Position numbers and translations under genes: made by a program. Of a stretch of 64,000 nucleotides of DNA, positions 17,443 through 26,706 are shown piece by piece. The stretch's first letter is position 1; the number at the start of each line of letters is the position of its first letter. This stretch comes from Sphingobacterium spiritivorum ATCC 33861 (GTDB lineage Bacteria; Bacteroidota; Bacteroidia; Sphingobacteriales; Sphingobacteriaceae): assembly GCF_000143765.1 (NCBI RefSeq), contig NZ_GL379771.1:744001-808000 (forward strand), in the 5' to 3' direction. The notes under the pieces were generated by a model, which did no database searches, was not told the DNA's origin, and was given only the letters and a program-made list of their open reading frames with translations.

Positions 17443-19512
17443 TTACGAATTAGGGGAATCCTGGTTTTTTTGATCAGCAATTCCTTCTGCAGACTCTTCC
17501 GGTATAGGAGGAATCGGCAATTGGGTCTGCGGCACACCGGAAGACTTTCCATTTACAAATTCGTCATAAGTTGTTCTGTTGACAAAAGGACGTTTACCCA
17601 GAATCTCTTCCAGATCAGACTGGAATAAGATTTCTTTCTCAAGAAGCTTCTCCGCAATCTTGATCAATCCTTCCTGATTGGCCAGCAACAACTCTCTTGT
17701 CCGCTCATACACTGCAGAAATCAATGTTCTTACTTCTTCATCGATAAGTTCTGCTGTCTGATCAGAATAAGGTTTCTGGAATTGAGATTCTCCTGAACTG
17801 TCTCTGAAAGATATATTACCTACTTTATGGTTCATACCATAGACAGCAGTCATAGCATATGCCAGTTTTGTAATACGCTCAAGGTCATTCTGCGCTCCGG
17901 TAGAAATACGGCCAAATGTAATGTCTTCAGCTACACGTCCACCCATAGTCATACACATACTATCCAGCAATTGCTCTGTTGTATACAGGAATTGTTCTTT
18001 TGGCAAATATTGCGCATAACCCAGTGCAGCCACTCCACGTGGAACAATAGAAACCTTTACCAAAGGATCAGCATGCTCCAAAAACCAACCTGCAATAGCA
18101 TGCCCGGCTTCGTGATAAGCAACAATTTTCTTCTCTTCAGGAGAGATAATTTTATTTTTCTTTTCAAGTCCTCCGATCACACGATCTATCGCATCCTGAA
18201 AGTCCTGCATATCGATTTCTTTCTTATCCTTACGTGCCGCAATCAGGGCCGCCTCATTACACACATTTGCAATTTCGGCGCCGGCAAATCCCGGTGTCTG
18301 TGCAGATAATTTTTTGGCATCAACAGAAGCGGAAAGTTTTAATGGTTTCAGGTGAACATTGAAAATCTGCTCTCTACCGATTAAATCAGGCTTATCAATT
18401 GAAATCTGACGATCAAAACGTCCCGGACGTAACAACGCAGTATCTAATACATCAATACGGTTAGTTGCAGCAAGAATAATAACCCCCAGATTTGTTCCGA
18501 AACCATCCATTTCCACTAACAACTGATTCAACGTATTCTCACGCTCATCATTTCCGCCCATGATAGAATTTTTTCCACGGGCACGACCAATAGCATCGAT
18601 CTCATCAATAAAAATAATACAAGGAGCCTTTTCTTTCGCTTGTTTGAAGAGGTCACGAACACGGGATGCACCCACGCCGACAAACATCTCTACAAAATCT
18701 GATCCCGAAAGTGAAAAGAAAGGAACCTGTGCTTCTCCTGCTACAGCTTTCGCAAGTAAGGTCTTACCTGTACCCGGAGGGCCTACCAAAAGAGCTCCTT
18801 TAGGAATTTTACCTCCCAAATTCGTGTATTTCTTAGGATTTTTCAGGAAATCTACAATTTCCATCACCTCTTGCTTGGCTTCTTCTAATCCGGCAACATC
18901 ATTGAAAGTGATATTAACCTGAGATTCCTTATCGAATAATTGCGCTTTAGATTTACCGATGTTAAAAATAGCACCACCCGCACCGCCAGCTCCGCCATTC
19001 ATTCTGCGCATCAGGAACAACCAGATCACGACAATAATAAGCAAAGGAAGCATAAAAGTTACGAACCAGCCTGTCCACGGATTGGAACGATCTTCGGGGA
19101 TAACGCGAATTCGCCGTGCCGGATCGACATTAGCCTGAGAAACTTCCAATTTCTTCTCTAGAGCTTCAAAAGAGCCATCTGTAAAAGTATACTGCGGACC
19201 AGGAGAGTTCCCTAATTTAAGGGCATTCGGTGTTGGCGCGACATCTTTATATTTACTATCTTCTTTTAGTTTATTGGGTTTAATATATACTTCGACCTGA
19301 ACTAAATCATTTTTCTTATAGCCAACGAGTTTCTCCACGTCTCCCGTATTGAGCATCTTCGACTCGAACTCGCTATAGGTAATTTGCTTTGCTGTCTCTC
19401 CGTTTAAAAAATACTGCAATCCAAAAAATCCCAAAATCATAGCGATCCATAACCACATCATATTAAACTTCGGCGGCATGGGTGTTACTTTTTTACTGGG
19501 TATTTTATTCAT
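17443..19512 (-). CDS. ftsH: ATP-dependent zinc metalloprotease FtsH
   Basis: A 689-residue membrane AAA+ protease. Two membrane segments (about 18-36 and 147-168) flank a periplasmic domain. A Gly-rich linker leads to the AAA module with Walker A GPPGTGKT (244-251), Walker B FIDEIDA (301-307) and second region of homology ATNR...RPGRFDR. The zinc site is HEAGH (467-471). It degrades unassembled membrane proteins and some regulators. The acidic/Pro-rich C-terminal tail is normal in Bacteroidota. It lies 38 bp after rsfS and probably shares its promoter. Confidence 0.97.
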   Translation of the reverse strand: MNKIPSKKVTPMPPKFNMMWLWIAMILGFFGLQYFLNGETAKQITYSEFESKMLNTGDVEKLVGYKKNDLVQVEVYIKPNKLKEDSKYKDVAPTPNALKLGNSPGPQYTFTDGSFEALEKKLEVSQANVDPARRIRVIPEDRSNPWTGWFVTFMLPLLIIVVIWLFLMRRMNGGAGGAGGAIFNIGKSKAQLFDKESQVNITFNDVAGLEEAKQEVMEIVDFLKNPKKYTNLGGKIPKGALLVGPPGTGKTLLAKAVAGEAQVPFFSLSGSDFVEMFVGVGASRVRDLFKQAKEKAPCIIFIDEIDAIGRARGKNSIMGGNDERENTLNQLLVEMDGFGTNLGVIILAATNRIDVLDTALLRPGRFDRQISIDKPDLIGREQIFNVHLKPLKLSASVDAKKLSAQTPGFAGAEIANVCNEAALIAARKDKKEIDMQDFQDAIDRVIGGLEKKNKIISPEEKKIVAYHEAGHAIAGWFLEHADPLVKVSIVPRGVAALGYAQYLPKEQFLYTTEQLLDSMCMTMGGRVAEDITFGRISTGAQNDLERITKLAYAMTAVYGMNHKVGNISFRDSSGESQFQKPYSDQTAELIDEEVRTLISAVYERTRELLLANQEGLIKIAEKLLEKEILFQSDLEEILGKRPFVNRTTYDEFVNGKSSGVPQTQLPIPPIPEESAEGIADQKNQDSPNS

Positions 19513-19550
19513 TATATTCTCTTGTTTGTGAAATTATGTTCTAAAATCTG

Positions 19551-19925
19551 TTAAGCACTTTGATAAGTCTTGACATCGGCATCTCCCCATAAATCTTCTA
19601 TGCCATAATGGCTTCTTTTTTCTGTTTTGAAGATATGCACGACGACATCTACAAAGTCAATCAGAATCCATTCTCCATTTCCGTGACCTTCTTTATGCCA
19701 GGGGTCCTGACCAAATGCTTTGAAAATCTCTTCTTCGACACTTTTAGCGATCGCGTTGACCTGTGTAGTTGAGTCTGCATGGCAAATTACAAAATAATCG
19801 GAGACGGAACTGTTAATATTTCTCAAATCAAGCCGTACTATTTCATTTCCTTTTTTCTCCTGCATTCCATGAACAGCAATCTCGGCGAGCTTTGAGGATA
19901 ATCCTGCATTTTTATTTTTAACCAT
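19551..19925 (-). CDS. rsfS: ribosome silencing factor RsfS
   Basis: A 124-residue member of the RsfS/DUF143 (YbeB) family. It binds L14 on the 50S subunit and blocks subunit joining when nutrients fall. The signatures are SDYFVICHADSTTQVNAI (about 37-54) and the C-terminal W-x-L-D-type segment EWILIDFVDVVVHIF (about 85-99). It is first in the rsfS-ftsH run and divergent from birA. The rsfS-ftsH order recurs in Bacteroidota. Confidence 0.95.
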   Translation of the reverse strand: MVKNKNAGLSSKLAEIAVHGMQEKKGNEIVRLDLRNINSSVSDYFVICHADSTTQVNAIAKSVEEEIFKAFGQDPWHKEGHGNGEWILIDFVDVVVHIFKTEKRSHYGIEDLWGDADVKTYQSA

Positions 19926-20003
19926 TAAAAATTATTATAGTTTTGATCTTTTAATCCTTTAATCCTCTTTTCTGTGCAAAATAACACATTTCTGCGACTT
20001 TAT

Positions 20004-20750
20004 ATGGGTCTAAACTTAATAAAGTTGGACCGGGTGGCTTCTACAAATGATTATTTAAGAGAACAACTGTCAAATTTCAAGCCACTTGACGAGGGTTCTG
20101 CCATTATGGCAACAGAACAATTTCAGGGAAAAGGCCAAAGAGGTAATATCTGGCGATCAGAACCGGGCAAAAACCTCACCCTAAGCCTCTTACTTTACCC
20201 TTCTTTTTTAGAGGTATCCAAACAATTTTTTTTAAACGTGGCAATAAGTATTGGTATTGCAAAATGGCTACAGACCCAAACAACAGCACAAATAAGTGTA
20301 AAATGGCCAAATGACATCATGGGCAACCAAAAAAAAGTCTGCGGAATTCTTATCGAAAATCAAATTAAAAAAGATTCTTTTTCAAGTAGTATTATAGGAA
20401 TGGGGATAAATATTAATCAAACTGATTTTCCTGACGAAATCAGTCATAAAGTCTGTTCTTTAAAAAAATTGCTGCAAAAACCGGACGATATTTCTATAGA
20501 CAACCTTCTCCCTGAGCTTTTCTATTATTTAGAAACACAGTATGACCGGCTAAAGGCCGGAGATAACACAGAATTATTAAAGGACTATAACTCAATGCTC
20601 ATGTGGCGCGGCGAAAAACACAATTTCCTCATTGATAATGTAAAGGTCGAAGGAACTATTACAGAAGTGGACGAGGATGGCCAGCTATGGGTTGATTTCG
20701 GGAAAAAGTTGGTCTCTTTTAATTTAAAAGAGATCGCATACCAGCTATAG
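20004..20750 (+). CDS. birA: biotin--[acetyl-CoA-carboxylase] ligase
   Basis: A 248-residue biotin protein ligase, which attaches biotin to the carboxyl-carrier protein of acetyl-CoA carboxylase. The motifs are GKGQRGNIW (biotinyl-AMP loop), KWPNDI and the C-terminal beta domain. There is no N-terminal helix-turn-helix, so it is the monofunctional class and not a repressor. I prefer the start at 20004 (MGLNLIKLDRVASTNDYL), because alignment with the family begins at the TNDYL motif. The Met at 19974 would add ten residues. Confidence 0.92.
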   Translation: MGLNLIKLDRVASTNDYLREQLSNFKPLDEGSAIMATEQFQGKGQRGNIWRSEPGKNLTLSLLLYPSFLEVSKQFFLNVAISIGIAKWLQTQTTAQISVKWPNDIMGNQKKVCGILIENQIKKDSFSSSIIGMGININQTDFPDEISHKVCSLKKLLQKPDDISIDNLLPELFYYLETQYDRLKAGDNTELLKDYNSMLMWRGEKHNFLIDNVKVEGTITEVDEDGQLWVDFGKKLVSFNLKEIAYQL

Positions 20751-20871
20751 GCAACGATAATTTTACTTTGAGATTAGTTTAAGAAAGAACTTTTAAGCTA
20801 TTTTTGTACAAGGTTAATTAAACCTTTTAATGAAAGTAGTAATCATAAATAGAGATATAACATATTAAAAG

Positions 20872-21327
20872 ATGAAAATGAAAAAATTAAGTTTATTAAT
20901 CGTTGCTATATTATTTACAGTAGTGAGTACACATGCACAGATTCTGAATCCTGTTAAATGGTCCGTTGCGACAAAAAAAACAAGCAATACAGAAGCCACT
21001 GTGTATATAAAAGCCACTATTGACAAAGGGTGGCACATTTATTCTCAAAATGTTGGTGAGGGTGGTCCGGTAGCGACTTCTTTTAGCTTTACTCCCTCTA
21101 AAGACTTTACATTAGCCGGCAAAACAGTTGAGCCTACTCCAAAATCAAAATATGAAGATGCCTTTAAAATGAACGTAAAATTCTTTGAGAAAGAAGTTAT
21201 TTTTGCACAAAAGGTCAAACTTAAAAAAGGACAGACAGCAGTAAAGGGTAAAGTAGAATTTATGGTTTGTGATGATTCCCGTTGTCTTCCTCCGGATGAA
21301 TATGCTTTTACTGCGCAGATCAAGTAA
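20872..21327 (+). CDS. DsbD N-terminal (alpha) domain protein, exported
   Basis: A 151-residue protein with a signal peptide ending THA-Q. The body matches the periplasmic N-terminal domain of DsbD: the WHIY segment, and near the C-terminus VCDDSRCLPP, the redox Cys pair that normally receives electrons from DsbD. Here the domain is made as a separate protein, 85 bp before the gene for the rest of DsbD. A -7-like TATTTTTG lies at 20799-20806. A Met two codons in (20878) is an equal start. Confidence 0.85.
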   Translation: MKMKKLSLLIVAILFTVVSTHAQILNPVKWSVATKKTSNTEATVYIKATIDKGWHIYSQNVGEGGPVATSFSFTPSKDFTLAGKTVEPTPKSKYEDAFKMNVKFFEKEVIFAQKVKLKKGQTAVKGKVEFMVCDDSRCLPPDEYAFTAQIK

Positions 21328-21356
21328 TTTAAAAAATTTAAGTTAATATGAATTTT

Positions 21357-21386
21357 GGCGGTAAACTCGTTTACTGCCTTTTTTTT
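21357..21386 (+). terminator. hairpin terminator between the DsbD-alpha gene and dsbD
   Basis: The stem GGCGGTAAAC/GTTTACTGCC (21357-21366 with 21369-21378, one wobble) has a 2-nt central gap, so the real loop is larger. Eight T follow. The T-run merges into TATTTTTG (21386-21393), a -7-like element 20 nt before the dsbD ATG. Confidence 0.75.
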
Positions 21387-21412
21387 ATTTTTGATATTTC
21401 TTATCCATAAAC

Positions 21413-23089
21413 ATGAAAAAACTTCATTTTCTTTTACTTACGTTATTTCTGACATTTTCAACAGCTTCATTTGCATTGAATGTACAGGACAGCAGCACCA
21501 CTGACAGCTCTGTACTCACGGAGATCCCTTCAGATCTGGAGTTTTCGGATGGTCAGGATGAAGCATCTTCTACAGATACTATTACAAAAGATACCACCAG
21601 CGTAAAGCAGATTGCACAGACTAATACAACCGACAGTAACCAGGAGAAATCTCTCTGGACCATTTTTATTGCCGGATTGGTAGGTGGATTTCTGGCTTTT
21701 CTGATGCCTTGTATCTTTCCTATGGTTCCGCTAACGGTAAGTTTTTTCACTAAGAAAGCCGGCAGCAGAGCAAAAGCGGTACAACAGGCATTGTTGTATG
21801 GGTTCTTTATTATTGTTATCTATGTTGCATTAGGAATGCTGGTCACCATTACTTTTGGTTCTGATGCACTGAATGCCTTATCAACAAACGGATTTTTTAA
21901 TTTCTTCTTTTTTATTTTGCTGGTTGTTTTCGCAGCCTCCTTCTTCGGAGCATTTGAAATCACACTACCAAGCTCATTTGTCAACAAGATCGACTCCAAA
22001 TCAGATAAAGGAGGTCTTATAGGTTTATTTTTCATGGCCTTCAGTCTTGCAGTGGTTTCATTCTCCTGTACAGGTCCTATTATCGGAACATTACTTGTCG
22101 ATGCTGCTTCTAAAGGTGACCGTTTGGGTCCGGCAATTGGCATGTTAGGATTCTCGGTTGCACTGGCCATCCCATTTGCGTTGTTTGCCTTATTCCCGTC
22201 TCTGCTAAAGTCAATGCCAAAATCAGGCGGATGGCTGAACAGCGTCAAAGTGGTTCTGGGATTTTTGGAGCTTGCATTAGCCTTAAAGTTTCTTTCCAAT
22301 GTAGATCTGGCTTATCACTGGAACTGGATTGACCGAGAAGTATTTCTGTCTCTGTGGATCGTGATATTCGGTCTTATGGGACTTTATTTAATAGGCAAGA
22401 TCAAATTTTCACATGACAGTGATTTAGCTTATATGTCTGTACCGCGCACGCTGTTAGCCATAATTGTATTTTCTTTTGTTGTCTACATGGTTCCTGGATT
22501 GTGGGGGGCTCCACTGAAATCTATTTCGGCTTTCCTTCCTCCTTCCGCAACACAGGATTTTGATCTTAGTGCAGGTGTGGCAGCAGGACCTTCGGCACAT
22601 GACGGTAAAGTAAAGAAATATGCGGAAATTTTCCATGAGCGTGGTACACCAAAAGGTTTTGATCCGTACTACGATTATGATCAGGCTCTTCAGACCGCAA
22701 AAGAAGTGAACAAACCTGTAATGATCGACTTTACAGGATGGAACTGTGTCAACTGCAGACAGATGGAAGCCAATGTCTGGACAGATCCGAGAGTTGCCAA
22801 GCTGTTAAAAGAACAATTCGTAATGGCAGAATTATTTGTAGACGACAAGACCGAACTGGCTCCTGAAGAACAATACGTTTCCAAATTCAGCGGTAAAAAG
22901 ATTCGTACTATAGGAAATAAAAACAGTGATTTTCAGGCCTCTGCCTTCAATAGTAATTCACAACCTTTATATGTTATTGTCGATACAGAAGGCAATGTAT
23001 TGGTGCCACCAAGCGGGGCGGATTACAATATTGACAGTTATATCAAATTTTTACAAAGCGGTTTAGATGCTTTTAATGCCAAAAAATAA
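21413..23089 (+). CDS. dsbD: thiol:disulfide interchange protein DsbD (beta and gamma domains)
   Basis: A 558-residue inner-membrane electron carrier. After a signal peptide and a Ser/Thr-rich linker come eight membrane segments of the CcdA/DsbD-beta type with MPCIFPMVPLT (first Cys) and SCTGPIIGTLL (second Cys). The C-terminal thioredoxin-like gamma domain holds WNCVNC with Cys445 and Cys448. It passes electrons from cytoplasmic thioredoxin to periplasmic partners. The N-terminal alpha domain of classical DsbD is missing here and is supplied by the preceding gene. Confidence 0.94.
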   Translation: MKKLHFLLLTLFLTFSTASFALNVQDSSTTDSSVLTEIPSDLEFSDGQDEASSTDTITKDTTSVKQIAQTNTTDSNQEKSLWTIFIAGLVGGFLAFLMPCIFPMVPLTVSFFTKKAGSRAKAVQQALLYGFFIIVIYVALGMLVTITFGSDALNALSTNGFFNFFFFILLVVFAASFFGAFEITLPSSFVNKIDSKSDKGGLIGLFFMAFSLAVVSFSCTGPIIGTLLVDAASKGDRLGPAIGMLGFSVALAIPFALFALFPSLLKSMPKSGGWLNSVKVVLGFLELALALKFLSNVDLAYHWNWIDREVFLSLWIVIFGLMGLYLIGKIKFSHDSDLAYMSVPRTLLAIIVFSFVVYMVPGLWGAPLKSISAFLPPSATQDFDLSAGVAAGPSAHDGKVKKYAEIFHERGTPKGFDPYYDYDQALQTAKEVNKPVMIDFTGWNCVNCRQMEANVWTDPRVAKLLKEQFVMAELFVDDKTELAPEEQYVSKFSGKKIRTIGNKNSDFQASAFNSNSQPLYVIVDTEGNVLVPPSGADYNIDSYIKFLQSGLDAFNAKK

Positions 23090-23112
23090 GATTTCTTATT
23101 ATCTTTGATTAT

Positions 23113-24087
23113 ATGAGTAAGATCAAAAATATTGCCGTATTAACATCAGGAGGAGATGCTCCTGGAATGAACGCTGCCATCCGTGCAGTTGTCCGCACAG
23201 GTATCTATTATAATTTAAATGTTTTTGGTATCCGTAGAGGATATGATGGAATGGTAAGTGGAGATATTATCAGTATGGATGCCAAATCCGTAGCTAATAT
23301 TATCCAAAGAGGAGGAACAATACTTAAAACGGCCAGAAGTGATGAATTTCGAACAATTGAAGGTCGCCAAAAAGCATATGAAAACCTGAGAAAGCACGAA
23401 ATCGATGCATTAGTCGTGATTGGCGGAGACGGGACATTCACCGGTGCTTCTAAGTTTATTGAAGAATTTGATTTTCCGGTAATGGGTTTACCGGGTACTA
23501 TCGATAATGATTTATTAGGAACTGATTTTACAATTGGATACGATACAGCGATCAATACTGTTGTAGATGCTGTGGATAAAATCAGAGATACTGCAGAATC
23601 ACACGATCGCCTCTTTGTCATCGAAGTAATGGGTCGTGATTCGGGTTTAATAGCTCTTCGCTCGGGAATAAGCACAGGTGCTGAAGCCGTATTAATTCCG
23701 GAAATCAAAGTGGATTATGATGCCATTATGACGCGTCTGGATAAAACACGTAAGAATAAAGCTTCCCGCATTATCATTGTTGCAGAGGGAGATCAGGAGG
23801 GTGGAATGGTTGTAGCTGATAAGATCAAGGAGAGTTTTCCTTCCTATGATGTTCGCCTTTCAATATTAGGTCATATACAACGTGGCGGATCTCCGACCTG
23901 TATGGATCGAGTATTGGCGAGTCGTGTAGGTGTGGGAGCTGTAGAAGGCCTGATCGAAGGCAGAAGAGGTGAAATGGTGGGGTTGATCCACGGAGAGGTC
24001 AAATATACCCCGTTCAGCAAAGCAATTAAACATATTGATAAAATTGATGACAATCTGACAAGAATTGTCGAAATTCTATCCCTATAA
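23113..24087 (+). CDS. pfkA: ATP-dependent 6-phosphofructokinase
   Basis: A 324-residue glycolytic enzyme making fructose 1,6-bisphosphate. It shows LTSGGDAPGMNAAIR near the N-terminus, GGDGTFTGA (ATP/Mg site) and PGTIDNDL with the catalytic Asp. Gly in GGDGT fits the ATP-dependent rather than the pyrophosphate-dependent class. It lies 23 bp after dsbD. TATCTTTG at 23100-23107, a good -7 match, is only 5 nt upstream of ATG; if used, the transcript would be almost leaderless. Confidence 0.96.
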   Translation: MSKIKNIAVLTSGGDAPGMNAAIRAVVRTGIYYNLNVFGIRRGYDGMVSGDIISMDAKSVANIIQRGGTILKTARSDEFRTIEGRQKAYENLRKHEIDALVVIGGDGTFTGASKFIEEFDFPVMGLPGTIDNDLLGTDFTIGYDTAINTVVDAVDKIRDTAESHDRLFVIEVMGRDSGLIALRSGISTGAEAVLIPEIKVDYDAIMTRLDKTRKNKASRIIIVAEGDQEGGMVVADKIKESFPSYDVRLSILGHIQRGGSPTCMDRVLASRVGVGAVEGLIEGRRGEMVGLIHGEVKYTPFSKAIKHIDKIDDNLTRIVEILSL

Positions 24088-24128
24088 AAATAATAAAGGA
24101 GGTGCAAATACACCTCCTTTATTATTTT
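24087..24128. terminator. shared bidirectional terminator of pfkA and the 24122 lipoprotein gene
   Basis: A perfect 18-bp stem (24087-24104 with 24111-24128) has a 6-nt loop and an AT-rich base serving as T-run in both directions. It holds the end of the pfkA stop and the whole TAA of the opposite gene. Its core is AAAGGAGGTG/CACCTCCTTT, the same 9-bp core as the hairpin at 11714-11739. Confidence 0.9.
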
Positions 24129-24565
24129 AAAAGTGTATTTCTATACGCGTCTGTTATCTCCGGCAGTTTGATATCCTGCCCCTCTCTCTGCAATGAATCC
24201 GCAAAATTATTTGTTTCTTCAAGAGCCTTGATATAGGCTTGTACAACATCGTCCTCTACATTGATTTCCTTGCCCTCTTTGATATCGACCTGATACCGGT
24301 TATTTACCAGTGTGACATGGCCATAAAATCTATATGCAGCAGCCTTCAAAAGGGATAGATCTTTCTGTGACAACTGATCAATCCGCGCTTCTGCGGGGAG
24401 GTTAACTTCAATAAATTCGCCATCTTTTGCCAGCTGATCAATGGGAGTATCCAATGGCAAAGCTGCCAGAGCTGCCAGATTGATAATTGCTGCTCCTTCT
24501 TTTTTTGGAGATTGGCAAGCTGAAATCACAAGGAGACTAATAAATAAGGAATAGAATATTCGCAT
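24122..24565 (-). CDS. hypothetical lipoprotein
   Basis: A 147-residue protein with a lipoprotein signal (MRIFYSLFISLLVISACQS). The rest is predicted mainly helical and charged, with no motif I recognise. It lies after the TlpA-like gene on the same strand, separated by a hairpin at 24586-24621. Its stop codon lies within the shared terminator with pfkA. Confidence 0.7.
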   Translation of the reverse strand: MRIFYSLFISLLVISACQSPKKEGAAIINLAALAALPLDTPIDQLAKDGEFIEVNLPAEARIDQLSQKDLSLLKAAAYRFYGHVTLVNNRYQVDIKEGKEINVEDDVVQAYIKALEETNNFADSLQREGQDIKLPEITDAYRNTLLK

Positions 24566-24585
24566 CTAATAGGATTATGAATGAA

Positions 24586-24621
24586 TACAAAAGGCTTTCC
24601 ATAATTGAAAAGCCTTTTGTA
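24586..24621 (-). terminator. hairpin between the TlpA-like gene and the 24122 lipoprotein
   Basis: A 13-bp perfect stem TACAAAAGGCTTT/AAAGCCTTTTGTA (24586-24598 with 24609-24621) has a 10-nt loop. The T-run on the reverse strand is weak. It ends 20 nt before the lipoprotein ATG. Confidence 0.65.
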
Positions 24622-24641
24622 TGGTTATTATTTTGGATGTA

Positions 24642-25772
24642 TTATTTCAAAATCTCAGAGAGCTTAGCTACTAAAGCTTCTCCTCTTAGATTGGAAGCCA
24701 CAATTTTTCCCTGAGGATCCAGTAAAAAATTCTGAGGAATTCCTCGTATTGAATACAGTTCGACAACCGCCGATCCCCATCCTTTTAGGTCTGAAACATG
24801 TGGCCAGGCTTGCAGGTTATCTGCTTTAATAGCATTTACCCATGCATCTTTTTTCCCTTCCTGATCCAATGAAACACCAAGTACTGTGAAATTTTTGTCC
24901 TTAAACTGATTAAATGCTGCTACGACATTCGGGTTTTCATGTCTGCACGGACCGCACCAGCTTGCCCAGAAATCTACCAGCACATATTTACCTCTCAATG
25001 AAGAAAGTGCCAAAGGTTTCCCTGTCGTATCAGGAAGCGTAAAGTCCGGTGCTACAGATCCAACAGCCAATTTCTTCAGATCAGCGATTTTCTGTTCCAG
25101 CGCCTTTCCTTTTTTACTGTTTTTTAATTCTGCTGATAAAGACTTGAACTGAGGCTCTACAAATTCACTTACGGACTCCGGATCAAGCTTTTCTTCGAGG
25201 AGACTTAATGAAATAAAGCTGTTAGGATTCGCTTTTACATATTCATCATTTACTACCTGTTGTTTTTCAAAAATAGCCTGTGCCTTTTCCTGAAGAGCTC
25301 CTACAAACTCCTGATCATTTTTTTGCTCTGCAGTAGCTGCCATGTACTCATTATTCAAGGCTGCAAACTGTTCCTCAAAAGGCTTAATCACCTGTTTGTA
25401 AGCAACAAGATTATCATTGATCTGATTGCCACTGATTTTTGCATCCTTCAGGATTTTATCTCCTTCGATCTTCACCACTCCTTTTGAAAGGTATACAGCA
25501 GTGAGATCCGGTTGAGGAATAGACTGAGGGTCCAGTCCTTCAGGAGAAAGAACTACAAAAGCCTGAACCGGCTCTGTAACGGTACCATGAAACTTAAATT
25601 CTCCTTTTACTACCGCTGTAGAATCAAGAAAGGCCTGACCATTATCTCTATATTGGATATATGCCTTGGCTTTATCTCCTACATTGGCAAGCTTACCATG
25701 AACCGTAAAGTCCTCTTGCGCAAACACAAGCGCAGGAATAAGGCTAAGTCCTAAAAAAATCGATTTCTTCAT
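24642..25772 (-). CDS. TlpA family thiol-disulfide reductase with N-terminal DUF4369
   Basis: A 376-residue exported protein with a signal peptide ending VFA-Q. DUF4369 (about 22-110) is followed by a helical linker and a C-terminal thioredoxin fold (about 236-376) with FWASWCGPCRHENP as the redox motif and a cis-Pro in RGIPQNF. It probably reduces periplasmic disulfides, with electrons plausibly from the DsbD encoded nearby. DUF4369-TlpA fusions are typical of Bacteroidota. Confidence 0.92.
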   Translation of the reverse strand: MKKSIFLGLSLIPALVFAQEDFTVHGKLANVGDKAKAYIQYRDNGQAFLDSTAVVKGEFKFHGTVTEPVQAFVVLSPEGLDPQSIPQPDLTAVYLSKGVVKIEGDKILKDAKISGNQINDNLVAYKQVIKPFEEQFAALNNEYMAATAEQKNDQEFVGALQEKAQAIFEKQQVVNDEYVKANPNSFISLSLLEEKLDPESVSEFVEPQFKSLSAELKNSKKGKALEQKIADLKKLAVGSVAPDFTLPDTTGKPLALSSLRGKYVLVDFWASWCGPCRHENPNVVAAFNQFKDKNFTVLGVSLDQEGKKDAWVNAIKADNLQAWPHVSDLKGWGSAVVELYSIRGIPQNFLLDPQGKIVASNLRGEALVAKLSEILK

Positions 25773-25866
25773 TATAATTTAATTGTATTTGTTTAAATAT
25801 CTATGTATGCTATCTATTATAACGGTTTTAAAGTATTTTCTGCGGATATCATTACAAAAAATTTTG

Positions 25867-26706
25867 TTACCATCTTCCGCTTGCTCCGCCACCACCGAAG
25901 CCTCCGCCACCGAAACCTCCAAATCCGCCGCCACCGCCGCCGAAGTCACCCCCGGAAGAACCGCCGCGACCACCGCCACCGCCTAACATTCCGTTCAACA
26001 GTGTCCACCATATCAGATCGTTGGCTCCGCGGCCACCTATTACACGGCCGCCGCCATTACCACCGCCGCCGCCACCTTTTCGGGCAACCAGCACAATAAT
26101 GACAATGACTACAAAAATAATAATCTTTAATATGCCTCCACCTGATGGCTGTCCCTGAGTCCTGTCAGACGGATCGCTCTTGTACTCACCTTTTGTATAA
26201 GAAATCAATGCATCTGTTGCCCGATCTATTCCTGTATAGTAATCCCTTTGCCGGAATGCGGGTTTGATTTCATTTTCTATGATTCTGTAAGCTATAGCAT
26301 CAGGTACTGTACCTTCTATACCGTATCCGGTCTGTATAGTCACAGCCCTGTCGCCCAAAGCAACTAACAGCAAAATACCATTATTATACTTCTTATTACC
26401 CACTCCCCATTTCTGCGCCAGTCTAACAGCGTAATCCGCAATATCGTAATCGCCGGTTGTATTCATCACCACTACAGCAATCTGTATGGAAGTAGAATCC
26501 TCAAAAGCCAGCAACTTACGTTCCAGCTCCTGTACTTGTGTACTATTTAATGTGCTTGTATAATCATTAACCAGACGATTAGGAGTTGCAGGAAAATCCT
26601 GAGCTCCTGCTCTCAACAATAGCATAAAGAAGAGCGAAAGCAGGAACATCGATCTTAAATATGCTTTTTTGATTTTAGACATATTATCTATACGTATATG
26701 AGTCAT
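25867..26706 (-). CDS. TPM domain protein with signal peptide and glycine-rich tail
   Basis: A 279-residue protein of the TPM (YgcG) family. An N-terminal membrane/signal segment leads to the TPM domain (about 40-165), then a membrane helix (ILKIIIFVVIVIIVLVA, about 188-204), then a glycine-rich tail ending GGGASGRW. That tail explains the high-GC stretch at 25870-26070. The ATG at 26706 overlaps the stop of the previous gene as TAATG, so the two are coupled; Met9 (26682) is a second possible start. Some TPM proteins act in photosystem repair or as phosphatases, but the role here is not known. Confidence 0.85.
   Translation of the reverse strand: MTHIRIDNMSKIKKAYLRSMFLLSLFFMLLLRAGAQDFPATPNRLVNDYTSTLNSTQVQELERKLLAFEDSTSIQIAVVVMNTTGDYDIADYAVRLAQKWGVGNKKYNNGILLLVALGDRAVTIQTGYGIEGTVPDAIAYRIIENEIKPAFRQRDYYTGIDRATDALISYTKGEYKSDPSDRTQGQPSGGGILKIIIFVVIVIIVLVARKGGGGGGNGGGRVIGGRGANDLIWWTLLNGMLGGGGGRGGSSGGDFGGGGGGFGGFGGGGFGGGGASGRW

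Noticed and set aside
17827..18309. 160-residue open frame antisense to ftsH
   Set aside because: It lies wholly within ftsH, has Cys/His/Thr-rich low-complexity composition and no ribosome site; a shadow of the conserved AAA region.
21820..22299. 159-residue open frame antisense to dsbD
   Set aside because: Fully inside dsbD and made of the complement of hydrophobic helices; no independent support.
23208..23708. 166-residue open frame antisense to pfkA
   Set aside because: Inside a strongly conserved glycolytic gene; composition (Ser/Ile/Pro-rich) is typical of a reverse-frame artefact.
25803..26099. His/Arg-rich open frames opposite the glycine tail of the TPM gene
   Set aside because: They arise from GGN glycine codons read on the other strand. 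The GC-rich patch is explained by the glycine-rich tail.
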